A stretch of DNA of 35,170 nt from the NCBI GenBank assembly GCA_949541125.1, contig CATISV010000139.1, forward strand, positions 1 through 35,170. The letters are read 5' to 3'. Source of the DNA: Flavobacterium sp. SCGC AAA160-P02. GTDB taxonomy: Bacteria; Bacteroidota; Bacteroidia; Flavobacteriales; Flavobacteriaceae. Shown here one piece after another: positions 6,452-13,231 of the stretch (its first letter is position 1; each line of letters begins with the position of its first letter). The position numbers and the translations under genes are program-made. The notes beneath the pieces were generated by a model. It ran no database searches. It saw nothing but the letters and a program-made list of their open reading frames with translations, and had not been told where the DNA came from.

Positions 6452-7732
6452 ATGAAAAAAATATTCTACCTTTTTTTAGCAATTACCTTCATTGAGTGTT
6501 CTACAAAAGATGAGGGCATTCCTTTAGATCTTCAAAATAACGAACCTCAAACACCTTGTCCATATAATGACAGCAATCCACCAAATTTATCGCTATCGTC
6601 TTACGAATTATTTGATATATCATATCCTTTAAGACCTGATGGAGAAGTCAATACAGACATGTTATATCACATAGGAGATACGTGGGAATATGGCTTTGGA
6701 GGAGCCTATATAGATTATAATAATGATGGAGTAAAAGATATAATTGGTTATCGAAATGATTATAATAATCATGTCGATTATCCAGATGGATATACAGGAT
6801 ATGAGCGAAAGAAGCCAATACGATTTTTCCTTGGTGATTGTGATGGAAATTTTGTTCCAGACCCTACCAATGACAATTTGTTTTTAGGTTTGGTACATGG
6901 TAGAAAATTGCTCTATGGAGACTTTAATCAAGACCAATACGTTGATTTTTTTCTCATTGGACATGGCTATGACAAACAGCCTTTTCCTGGTGAATTTGTG
7001 AAAGTACTTATGAGTAATGGTATGGGTGGGTTTACTGAAACTGAATTTTCAAGTCTAGTTTCTTTTTATCACGGAGGTGCTTCAGGGGATATAGACAACG
7101 ACGGAGACTTAGACGTTTTGGTGGTTGAAGCAGGTGAAGGAAAAAGTGCTATATATGTTAATGAAAATGGCATGCTTAGCCCAAATTTAGATATGATAGA
7201 CCAGTCCCTCATGTTTGGAATGTTCAATGCTGAATTATTCGACATTAATAAGGACGGCTTTTTAGACATTATTTGTGGAGGTCATGATTCGGGCAATCAG
7301 TCTGTTTATAATAACACGCCTCTTATTATTTATGGTACAGGAGGAAGTTATAACCAAAATCAATTTATCCGTTTACCTGAAACTGAAATTTTTGGTCAAG
7401 GTGTAGTCACAGATTTCAACTTCTATGATTTGAATGGTAACGGCAAATACGAAATCATCATTACTAGAACTGGAGACAATATGCAAAATGATAATAATTT
7501 TTATTTGGGTTGGTCAATACAGATCCTTAAAGAAAATATTAATGGCTATTTAGATGCAACAGATGAATTCATTAACGAATATTCATCTCCAGATGGGAGT
7601 TGGTTTCGATGGGCTCATTTTAAAGATTACGATAATGACGGTAAAGTGGAATTTTACAATACATTTTTTTCTAGCTCACCAGAATACGCTGAATGGGAAC
7701 TCAATCAAGGTTTTTTAAGTCGTGTTCAATAG
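6452..7732 (+). CDS. FG-GAP/VCBS repeat lipoprotein
   Basis: The 426-residue protein begins MKKIFYLFL with Cys16 after a short hydrophobic segment, followed by STKDE. The Cys and acidic stretch suggest a surface-exported lipoprotein, but Glu at -1 is unusual for a lipobox. The rest is an FG-GAP-type beta-propeller with six calcium-binding-like loops: DYNNDGVKD (88-96), DFNQDQYVD, DIDNDGDLD, DINKDGFLD, DLNGNGKYE and DYDNDGKVE. Such propellers bind ligands or scaffold surface complexes in Bacteroidota; no enzyme site is visible. The start was chosen because the promoter of cassette copy F lies between the earlier in-frame ATG and this one. Confidence 0.82.
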   Translation: MKKIFYLFLAITFIECSTKDEGIPLDLQNNEPQTPCPYNDSNPPNLSLSSYELFDISYPLRPDGEVNTDMLYHIGDTWEYGFGGAYIDYNNDGVKDIIGYRNDYNNHVDYPDGYTGYERKKPIRFFLGDCDGNFVPDPTNDNLFLGLVHGRKLLYGDFNQDQYVDFFLIGHGYDKQPFPGEFVKVLMSNGMGGFTETEFSSLVSFYHGGASGDIDNDGDLDVLVVEAGEGKSAIYVNENGMLSPNLDMIDQSLMFGMFNAELFDINKDGFLDIICGGHDSGNQSVYNNTPLIIYGTGGSYNQNQFIRLPETEIFGQGVVTDFNFYDLNGNGKYEIIITRTGDNMQNDNNFYLGWSIQILKENINGYLDATDEFINEYSSPDGSWFRWAHFKDYDNDGKVEFYNTFFSSSPEYAEWELNQGFLSRVQ

Positions 7733-7740
7733 TTTATAAA

Positions 7741-7854
7741 AAGATGTATTTTATATTTGAAGCTTATAGATAAATTTTCAAGACTAGCTTATCGATTTAA
7801 TATAAAAGATATTAGACTATTTGTATATTTGATATTCACTTAAATAAATACAAA
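7741..7854 (+). repeat. Intergenic cassette copy G (no hairpin)
   Basis: This copy retains TTTATATTTGAAGCTTATAG, a diverged dyad region (AAGACTAGCTTATCG), the -7 box and the leader ending AAATACAAA at the ATG at 7855. The hairpin is not preserved, so transcription from the FG-GAP gene may read through. Confidence 0.75.
7824..7831 (+). promoter_or_regulatory. Bacteroidota -7 box, copy G (TATATTTG)
   Basis: This is a perfect TAnnTTTG match 23 bases before the ATG at 7855. The spacing is the same as in copies A, B, C and F. Confidence 0.7.
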
Positions 7855-8046
7855 ATGAATAAAAAAATCAGTAAGAAAGCATCTATTATATTAGGTTATT
7901 TTTTAGTAATTATTTCATTATTTTCTATTGGAGTTTTGTTTGGTGGTGGTGTTAAGGGTTTAGTTTTTTTAATTGGATTTATTTTTAATACATTTATTTT
8001 AATTAGTGGAATACGATTTATAAAAGGAGAACATAAATACAAATAA
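7855..8046 (+). CDS. Small two-helix membrane protein
   Basis: The 63-residue protein has a basic N-terminus (MNKKISKK), two hydrophobic helices (about 10-31 and 34-53) separated by a Gly-rich turn GGGVKG, and a basic tail GEHKYK. There is no signal-peptide cleavage site, so it is probably an inner-membrane protein with both ends in the cytoplasm. I do not recognise the family. It starts at the end of cassette copy G and is followed 24 bases later by another tiny membrane gene, probably on the same transcript. Confidence 0.65.
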   Translation: MNKKISKKASIILGYFLVIISLFSIGVLFGGGVKGLVFLIGFIFNTFILISGIRFIKGEHKYK

Positions 8047-8070
8047 CAATTTTTTTTATATATTTAGAAT

Positions 8071-8229
8071 ATGAAAAAATTTCTTACAGCATTATTAATT
8101 TCTGTGATAGTTGGAGTGGTTCTTTATGAAGTGAATAGATATTTCTTTGAATATGATGCTAAAGTAGCCCCAATAATTGCATCTCTAACATTTGCTATTA
8201 TTTACTTTTCAAATAAACGAAATAATTAA
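8071..8229 (+). CDS. Small membrane protein, paralogue of the gene at 6228-6371
   Basis: The ORF of 52 residues starts MKKFLTALLI. It has a hydrophobic N-terminal segment (about 3-19), a polar linker YEVNRYFFEYDAK and a second hydrophobic segment (about 31-45), ending in a basic tail. The second half aligns with the 47-residue protein at 6228-6371 (APIIASLTF against APVIATLIF, and IYFS in both). No full cassette precedes it, so it is probably cotranscribed with the gene at 7855. Function unknown. Confidence 0.6.
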   Translation: MKKFLTALLISVIVGVVLYEVNRYFFEYDAKVAPIIASLTFAIIYFSNKRNN

Positions 8230-8397
8230 AAATGTAATCCTGAATAGTAGAAAGAGCTATTATTTTTAAATCATCTTTTTTAGAACTTAAATTAAGATTA
8301 AAATATCTTAAATTCCTTCTTAATTGAAAAATCTTTTTTCTGTACTAAAACAACTAAAAATCTTTTTTGTTCTGCAATAATTAAGTATTTTCATACA

Positions 8398-8405
8398 TAA
8401 ATTTG
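8398..8405 (+). promoter_or_regulatory. Probable -7 box for the DUF1295 gene (TAAATTTG)
   Basis: TAAATTTG fits TAnnTTTG but lies only 6 bases before the ATG at 8412, so a start about 7 bases downstream would give a leaderless mRNA. It also overlaps the alternative TTG start at 8403, arguing against that start. The spacing is unusual and the box may be coincidental. Confidence 0.35.
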
Positions 8406-8411
8406 ATTTAT

Positions 8412-9194
8412 ATGAATTTTCTAGTCGCTTCATCTGTTATATTCTTTTGTATGATATTATTATGGCTATTGAGTATTCCAATAAAAAATGTTAGTATTGT
8501 TGATGCTTTCTGGGGAATGGGATTTGTCATCGTTAATATCGTATATTTTGTATTAGAACCTGAAATTTTTAATCGTACTTTACTAATCACTTGTTTGATT
8601 AGTATATGGGGAATACGATTATCTATCTATTTGTTGAAAAGAAATTACGGGAAGCCAGAAGATTATAGATATCAAGAATTTAGAAAACATTATGGAGCGA
8701 AAAATTATTGGTGGTTTAGTTTATTTCAAGTCTTTTTTTTACAAGGTTTCTTAATATTAATCGTTTCATTACCTTTATTTGGTAGTTTTAGTAATACAAC
8801 AAGCAATGAACTTAATCTATTAGATTATTTTGCATTATTTACCTGGATAATTGGATTTTTATTTGAATCTATTGGAGATTATCAACTTACAAAGTTTAAA
8901 AAAAACCCAATAAATAAAGGGAAAATTCTCAATACTGGTTTGTGGCGCTTTACTAGACATCCTAATTATTTTGGTGATGCTACAGTATGGTTTTCATTTG
9001 GATTATTTTCGATAGCTTCTGGTGGCTATTGGCACATAATTGGATCTCTCATAATGATTTTTTTAATTGTAAAAATCTCCGGTGTTGCAATGTTAGAAAG
9101 GTCTCTAATAAAAACAAAATTATCCTATAAAGAATACATTGAAACAACAAATGCTTTTTTTCCATGGTTTCCAAAAAAATCAAAAAATGATTGA
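8412..9194 (+). CDS. DUF1295 membrane protein (steroid 5-alpha-reductase-like)
   Basis: The 260-residue polytopic membrane protein has about seven hydrophobic segments. The C-terminal third carries the DUF1295/steroid-5-alpha-reductase signature: GLWRFTRHPNYFGD followed by a membrane helix and a late KEYIETTNAFFPW segment. Family members are related to isoprenylcysteine methyltransferases and NAD(P)H-dependent lipid reductases; the substrate here is unknown. I took ATG 8412 rather than the in-frame TTG at 8403, which falls inside the likely -7 box. The stop overlaps the start of the next gene by 8 bases. Confidence 0.82.
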   Translation: MNFLVASSVIFFCMILLWLLSIPIKNVSIVDAFWGMGFVIVNIVYFVLEPEIFNRTLLITCLISIWGIRLSIYLLKRNYGKPEDYRYQEFRKHYGAKNYWWFSLFQVFFLQGFLILIVSLPLFGSFSNTTSNELNLLDYFALFTWIIGFLFESIGDYQLTKFKKNPINKGKILNTGLWRFTRHPNYFGDATVWFSFGLFSIASGGYWHIIGSLIMIFLIVKISGVAMLERSLIKTKLSYKEYIETTNAFFPWFPKKSKND

Positions 9195-9456
9195 CCTAAT
9201 AAAGGAGCATTTTTGGCTTATTCTTTTCTTTATATGGGGATTACCCTTAAGTTATTATCGTAGTAATTTTAGAAAAATTATTTACCAAACTGAGGATTGG
9301 AAAATAAACTTTAAGCCTCTTTTTATTAAGGAAATTAAAGGACTTTTTGGAAATATCTATCCAGGCAATCTCAGGTATATAAAAGCTAGAGATTTTTATC
9401 GTTTGTATCTTTCTATTTATACAGTACTATTCCTTTTGTACTATTTCTACAATTAA
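9187..9456 (+). CDS. Small membrane protein coupled to the DUF1295 gene
   Basis: The 89-residue protein has a hydrophobic helix near the N-terminus (about 10-20), an amphipathic middle with FRKIIYQTEDWKINFKP, and a C-terminal hydrophobic segment LYLSIYTVLFLLYYF. It overlaps the DUF1295 stop by 8 bases, suggesting translational coupling and a partner role. An earlier in-frame ATG at 9139 lies deep in the upstream gene and is less likely. Family not recognised. Confidence 0.65.
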   Translation: MIDLIKEHFWLILFFIWGLPLSYYRSNFRKIIYQTEDWKINFKPLFIKEIKGLFGNIYPGNLRYIKARDFYRLYLSIYTVLFLLYYFYN

Positions 9457-9526
9457 TATTATTTCCTATTTTTCAGGAGGTAATAAAAAAAGTGAAATTG
9501 ATAAAACCGATCTGCTTTAAGTTCCC

Positions 9527-10111
9527 TTACTTATTAAAAAAATCTACTGATTTTGCTTTTTTATCATCCGTTCCCCACTTTATTTTCTTGTCTTTCATCT
9601 CTAGTTTTGGAACATGCTTAGAACAATGAATATACGCCTCATCAATCTCTATAATAACCCATCGTTCAACAAAAACAGTATCATTTTGTGATCGTTTTTC
9701 CATTAGAGAGGAAAAATCTGATGGAAGTTCTGCGAGTAAATAACTATTAGCCCTTCCATTTACATGTAAACCAACTGTCGTATCAAAAAAATCAACAAAT
9801 ACCATTCCTATATGAGGATTTTCTAAAATATTTCCTAGGCTAGCAAAAACGCCATTCCCACGATACTCAGGATAGGCAAGTGTTCGGTTATCTAGGACGG
9901 AAATAAAGCCAGGCTTACCAAATCTAGGAGAACAATCACAGTTGCCCTCAGCATCAGAGGTGGCAATAAACACCATCTCTTGTTTTGAAATAAGATCAAT
10001 CATTTTTTCATTTAAATGATTTTGCATCTGGCGCTTGTAAAAATTTCTTGCCCGATCTGTACTACCCTGTTGATTTTGAATGTCTTTTTCTCCCTTGGTT
10101 CCGAAATACAT
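9527..10111 (-). CDS. Pyridoxamine 5'-phosphate oxidase family FMN-binding protein
   Basis: The 194-residue protein is cytoplasmic. After an N-terminal helical region (DRARNFYKRQMQNHL), the split-barrel domain runs from about 40: MVFIATSDAEGNCDCSPR, GFISVLDNRTLAYPEYRGNG, then HIGMVFVDF and LHVNGRA, the usual pattern of the PNPOx-like flavin fold. The C-terminal part contains EIDEAYIHCSKHVPK. Members of this subgroup bind FMN, but their substrates are mostly unknown; it is not a clear PdxH. I chose the ATG at 10111 over the TTG three codons upstream. It is monocistronic, with a -7 box at 10142-10149. Confidence 0.8.
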   Translation of the reverse strand: MYFGTKGEKDIQNQQGSTDRARNFYKRQMQNHLNEKMIDLISKQEMVFIATSDAEGNCDCSPRFGKPGFISVLDNRTLAYPEYRGNGVFASLGNILENPHIGMVFVDFFDTTVGLHVNGRANSYLLAELPSDFSSLMEKRSQNDTVFVERWVIIEIDEAYIHCSKHVPKLEMKDKKIKWGTDDKKAKSVDFFNK

Positions 10112-10141
10112 CTTTAACAATTAATAAATAAAAAATTAAAA

Positions 10142-10149
10142 CAAAAATA
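10142..10149 (-). promoter_or_regulatory. -7 box for the PNPOx-family gene (TATTTTTG)
   Basis: On the minus strand TATTTTTG fits TAnnTTTG, 30 bases before the ATG at 10111. Confidence 0.5.
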
Positions 10150-10341
10150 AGGTATAAAAGTTCAAATTAATTTTCTTATCTAATAAAAATTGTAATGTAT
10201 TCAAAAATCGAGTAAAGAGTTTGCAAATTCATTTTTTTTCCTATCCTCAAATCCTGAAAATACATAGTAAAATCTATATTTATTTTTATTGAATCTAATT
10301 TTAAATTACTGATTATCAATTATTTATATTAATTATTTAAT

Positions 10342-10349
10342 TATCTTTG
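10342..10349 (+). promoter_or_regulatory. -7 box for the Cys-rich microprotein (TATCTTTG)
   Basis: TATCTTTG is a perfect TAnnTTTG match 15 bases upstream of the ATG at 10365. It is the main support that this tiny ORF is expressed. Confidence 0.55.
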
Positions 10350-10364
10350 GAAAAATATTTTACA

Positions 10365-10490
10365 ATGGAAAACTTATATTTAAGCAATAGCTGTATCAAT
10401 TGCACGAATCTTATTGAAGATTCAAAAACTTGTGAAATTCACAATATAGAAGTTAGTGAAAAGTATACTTGTAAAGAATTTACAGACTAA
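10365..10490 (+). CDS. 41-residue Cys-rich microprotein
   Basis: The ORF encodes MENLYLSNSCINCTNLI, then TCEIHNIEVSEKYTCKEF and ends FTD. It has four cysteines (residues 10, 13, 24, 36) and a His at 27. The CxxC and the spaced later Cys/His suggest a small metal-binding knuckle. There is no signal peptide, so it is cytoplasmic. It is flanked by an AT-rich spacer upstream and by an inverted-repeat region before the convergent gene at 10540. Family not recognised, but promoter match, spacing and composition look like a real gene. Confidence 0.6.
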   Translation: MENLYLSNSCINCTNLIEDSKTCEIHNIEVSEKYTCKEFTD

Positions 10491-10500
10491 TTAGTAGCAC

Positions 10501-10530
10501 ATCAAATATTTGATTCCTTAATGAGGAAAA
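10501..10530. terminator. Possible bidirectional terminator between convergent genes
   Basis: A perfect 14-base palindrome ATCAAATATTTGAT (10501-10514) abuts a second hairpin, TTCCT/AGGAA with a five-base loop (10514-10528). The position between the stops of two convergent genes fits termination, but neither hairpin has a T tract. Confidence 0.3.
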
Positions 10531-10539
10531 TTATCAAGA

Positions 10540-10812
10540 TTAATCCAAATACCTTCTGAGAGCTATTCTATGCTCAGGATTACTTTTGTCATATTTTTTA
10601 ACTAAAAGTTCTAAAATTTTTGGAGGTTTATTCCCTATGTCTACTTTATTTTTAAATTTGGAAATGTATAGATTGTAGTGCTGTTGCTCTTTTTCAAAAA
10701 TCAAAAAATGCTCTGAATTTAACTCAGTATATGAGATTTCATTATTATTGAATGAGTTAGATTGATCTTTTTTAAATGGAGAAAAATTGAAGTATTTGAA
10801 AATATTTTCCAT
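10540..10812 (-). CDS. Hypothetical protein at the end of the clpS operon
   Basis: The 90-residue soluble protein is rich in Asn, Lys and Phe. The C-terminal half contains KPPKILELLVKKYDKSNPEH and ends RIALRRYLD, an amphipathic helical region. The ATG lies one base after the clpS stop, so it is almost certainly cotranscribed with clpS. No family recognised. A role linked to ClpS/ClpA proteolysis is conceivable but rests on position only. Confidence 0.6.
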   Translation of the reverse strand: MENIFKYFNFSPFKKDQSNSFNNNEISYTELNSEHFLIFEKEQQHYNLYISKFKNKVDIGNKPPKILELLVKKYDKSNPEHRIALRRYLD

Positions 10813-10813
10813 T

Positions 10814-11089
10814 TTAAATCAATTCAGCAGAAAGCCCCAGGCTTTGTAGTTTGGAACAGCGCGGTTTTAAATCATCAATTTCGCCAGTTTTAACAGTACA
10901 TTTTCCTTTAAAATGAACCAACCAAGTGCATTGCTCTGCTTGTTCTATGGTGTGTTGACAAACATTTATTAATGAATCTATTACAAAATCAAACGTATTA
11001 ACATCATCATTGTACAATATAATTTCGTGCTGATATACCTCCTTTTCTAAGGTATGTGAATCTTCTTGTATTTTTTCTTTAGAACCCAA
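10814..11089 (-). CDS. clpS: ATP-dependent Clp protease adaptor ClpS
   Basis: ClpS delivers N-end-rule substrates to ClpAP. With the proposed start the protein is 91 residues: GSKEKIQEDSHTLEKEV, then the core HEIILYNDDVNTFDFVIDSL, QAEQCTWLVHFKGKCTVKTG and the final LKPRCSKLQSLGLSAELI. Flavobacterial ClpS usually starts M-S-T-K-E-K, which matches the TTG at 11089 followed by GSKEKI. An ATG at 11143 would add 18 hydrophobic residues not seen in the family and would overlap prmA by 28 bases, so I prefer the TTG. The start is uncertain; the identity is not. Confidence 0.88.
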   Translation of the reverse strand: MGSKEKIQEDSHTLEKEVYQHEIILYNDDVNTFDFVIDSLINVCQHTIEQAEQCTWLVHFKGKCTVKTGEIDDLKPRCSKLQSLGLSAELI

Positions 11090-11115
11090 TACTACAAATT
11101 TATAAAAAAGTTTTA

Positions 11116-11949
11116 CTACTTCAAATACTTTAAAGCGGCCCAACGATTCCTAATAATTTTTTTCTGAAAAGTTAAACCATATTTAACCACCTCTTTATCG
11201 ATAATACTTATGTCCTCCTGATAAAACCCACTTAATAGCAATATCCCTTTTTCATCTAAACAATCCGTATATCTTTTCATATCAGCCAGCAAAATATTTC
11301 GGTTGATGTTTGCAAGGATTAGATCATATGTGTTTCCAGGCAACAAAGAAGCATCTCCCTTTTTAACAGAAATATGCTGACAATTGTTTCTTTGAATATT
11401 TTCTAAAGAGTTTTCGTAACACCAGGGGTCAATATCAATGGCATCAATGGACGAGGCTCCCTTAATTTCAGAAAAAATGGCTAAAATTCCTGTTCCACAG
11501 CCCATATCTAATACTTTTTTATTTTGTAAATCTGTGGCTAATAAATATTGAATCATCATATGTGTTGTTTCATGATGACCAGTACCAAAACTCATTTTTG
11601 GTACGACGATAATATCATATAATAGGGGCTTATTATTGTGAAACGGAGCGCGAATACTTACTAAATTATTTATTTGAATAGGACTAAAGTTCTTTTCCCA
11701 TTCTTCATTCCAATTAGTTTTTGTTATTTCATTTTGTGTGAAAGTAATCTTAAATTCATCTGAATTAAAAATAAAAATATCCTTCAAAATATCAGGATGC
11801 CAATCTTGCTTTTGTATATAAGCAATGAGATCTTCCTCGTTTTCTACAAAACTTTCAAAACCAGCAAAACTTAACTGAGCAATTAAAATTTCTGTAGCAG
11901 GTTCTTTAGGAAAAACTTGAAAGTGATATTCTATATAAATCGCATCCAC
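11116..11949 (-). CDS. prmA: Ribosomal protein L11 methyltransferase PrmA
   Basis: The 277-residue cytoplasmic enzyme uses S-adenosylmethionine to trimethylate ribosomal protein L11. The N-terminal substrate-recognition domain (about 1-90) is followed by the Rossmann methyltransferase domain. That domain includes MSFGTGHHETTHMM (119-132), motif I VLDMGCGTGIL (146-156), DIDPWCYEN and the catalytic-loop LILANINRNILL. It is 11 bases downstream of tpiA and just upstream of clpS, an order common in Flavobacteriaceae. Confidence 0.93.
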   Translation of the reverse strand: MDAIYIEYHFQVFPKEPATEILIAQLSFAGFESFVENEEDLIAYIQKQDWHPDILKDIFIFNSDEFKITFTQNEITKTNWNEEWEKNFSPIQINNLVSIRAPFHNNKPLLYDIIVVPKMSFGTGHHETTHMMIQYLLATDLQNKKVLDMGCGTGILAIFSEIKGASSIDAIDIDPWCYENSLENIQRNNCQHISVKKGDASLLPGNTYDLILANINRNILLADMKRYTDCLDEKGILLLSGFYQEDISIIDKEVVKYGLTFQKKIIRNRWAALKYLK

Positions 11950-11960
11950 AAAATAAGCTA

Positions 11961-12716
11961 TTAAAATGCGGTGACAATTGCTGTAAAATCAGTAGCATTT
12001 AAAGAGGCTCCACCTATCAAACCGCCATCTACATCTTCCTTAGAAAAAATTTCTTTAGCATTGGCCGGCTTCACACTTCCTCCATACAAAATAGAAACAT
12101 TGTCAGCAACTGATTTTCCGTAGGTTTTATAAAGTAGACTTCTAATAAAAGCGTGCATTTCTTGGGCTTGTTCTGGGCTTGCTGTTTCTCCAGTACCAAT
12201 AGCCCATACTGGCTCATAGGCCAATATGATTTTTTTCCATAAAGTAGCATCTAAGTTTAGGACCACATTCTTTAATTGACTTTCCACCACATTAAAATGG
12301 TTTTGAGCTAAACGATCTTCTAATAATTCACCGAAACAAAAAATAACTTCTAAATTATTTTCCAATGCCATCGATACCTTTTCAGTTAATATAGCATTGT
12401 CTTCTCCAAAATAAGTTCTTCTTTCAGAGTGTCCCAATATGACTGTATTTACTCCAATATCTTCTAACATTTCAGCAGAAATTTCTCCTGTATAAGCACC
12501 CTTTTTTGCTTGATGCATATTCTGTGCAACAACCTCAATTGCAGAACCTTGAATTTCTTGTACTGCCAAAGCTAAATTTATAATGGTCGGAGAAACTAAT
12601 ACTCTACAATGTGTTGACTTTCCCTCCAAAGATTCTTTGATATCATTAATTAGTGATTTGGTCTGAGTAGCAGTATGATTCATTTTCCAATTTCCTGCTA
12701 CAATATTATTTCTCAT
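11961..12716 (-). CDS. tpiA: Triosephosphate isomerase
   Basis: The enzyme interconverts dihydroxyacetone phosphate and glyceraldehyde 3-phosphate in glycolysis. The 251-residue length is normal. The catalytic residues are all visible: K11 in NWKMN, H96 in LGHSERR and E168 in AYEPVWAIGTG. The phosphate-binding YGGSVKPANA is at about 211-220. It sits in the minus-strand operon between a TlpA-like lipoprotein and prmA. Confidence 0.96.
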   Translation of the reverse strand: MRNNIVAGNWKMNHTATQTKSLINDIKESLEGKSTHCRVLVSPTIINLALAVQEIQGSAIEVVAQNMHQAKKGAYTGEISAEMLEDIGVNTVILGHSERRTYFGEDNAILTEKVSMALENNLEVIFCFGELLEDRLAQNHFNVVESQLKNVVLNLDATLWKKIILAYEPVWAIGTGETASPEQAQEMHAFIRSLLYKTYGKSVADNVSILYGGSVKPANAKEIFSKEDVDGGLIGGASLNATDFTAIVTAF

Positions 12717-12748
12717 GTTGCTATTGTTTTTACAAGTAGCTAAAATAC

Positions 12749-13231
12749 TTATTTTTTAAGGGCATTAATAATCTTTTTGTCTGTAATTTTGGTTGCCTTG
12801 AATAGTATTATTTCTCCTTTTTCATCAACAACCATATATCTGGGTATCCACCAAAGATTTATAAACTTGGCAAACTCTCCATGATTCCCTTGCATCATAA
12901 AATAGTGGTCTCCCTTTATTTGATAATGTTCTATTGCCCTTTTCCATCTTGGTACCGTTTTATCTAACGATAAGAATACGTAAACAACTTCTGGGGCCTC
13001 ACTTTGTAGCTTTAAAAGATCTGGAAGCCCTACAAGACAATCTTTACACCATGAAGCCCAAACATCTATAAGTATTTTCTTCCCTTTATGTTTTTTTAAT
13101 ATAGACTCAAAAGTCTGTTCTTCTTGAGAAAAGTTCATAAATACTTCTTCCAAAGATTGTTGTGTAAAATGAGTTGGTTTTTCACAACCAATAAATAATA
13201 ATAAAACCAAGAAGTATGTTTTTTTTATCAT
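12749..13231 (-). CDS. TlpA-like thioredoxin-fold lipoprotein
   Basis: The 160-residue protein starts with a lipoprotein signal (LLLFIGCEKP; Cys at 16). A thioredoxin-like domain follows, with the redox motif WASWCKDCLVGLPDL and a later cis-Pro segment WWIPRYMVVDEKGEI. This is the TlpA/ResA pattern of periplasmic thiol-disulfide proteins. Partners are unknown. The ATG follows the stop of the permease gene with no gap, so it is translationally linked, and tpiA follows 32 bases on. Confidence 0.85.
   Translation of the reverse strand: MIKKTYFLVLLLFIGCEKPTHFTQQSLEEVFMNFSQEEQTFESILKKHKGKKILIDVWASWCKDCLVGLPDLLKLQSEAPEVVYVFLSLDKTVPRWKRAIEHYQIKGDHYFMMQGNHGEFAKFINLWWIPRYMVVDEKGEIILFKATKITDKKIINALKK

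Noticed and set aside
101-7854. The repeats between unrelated genes as integron attC sites
   Set aside because: The elements include a promoter and leader running into the downstream ATG and even signal-peptide codons, whereas attC lies after the gene. I found no matching R'/R'' core sites and no integrase.
8403-8411. TTG start for the DUF1295 protein
   Set aside because: It falls inside the candidate -7 box, and an ATG starting a hydrophobic helix follows three codons later.
9457-9526. Terminator between the convergent genes at 9456 and 9527
   Set aside because: Only a 3-5-base stem (CCT/AGG) without a T tract could be drawn, which is too weak to support.
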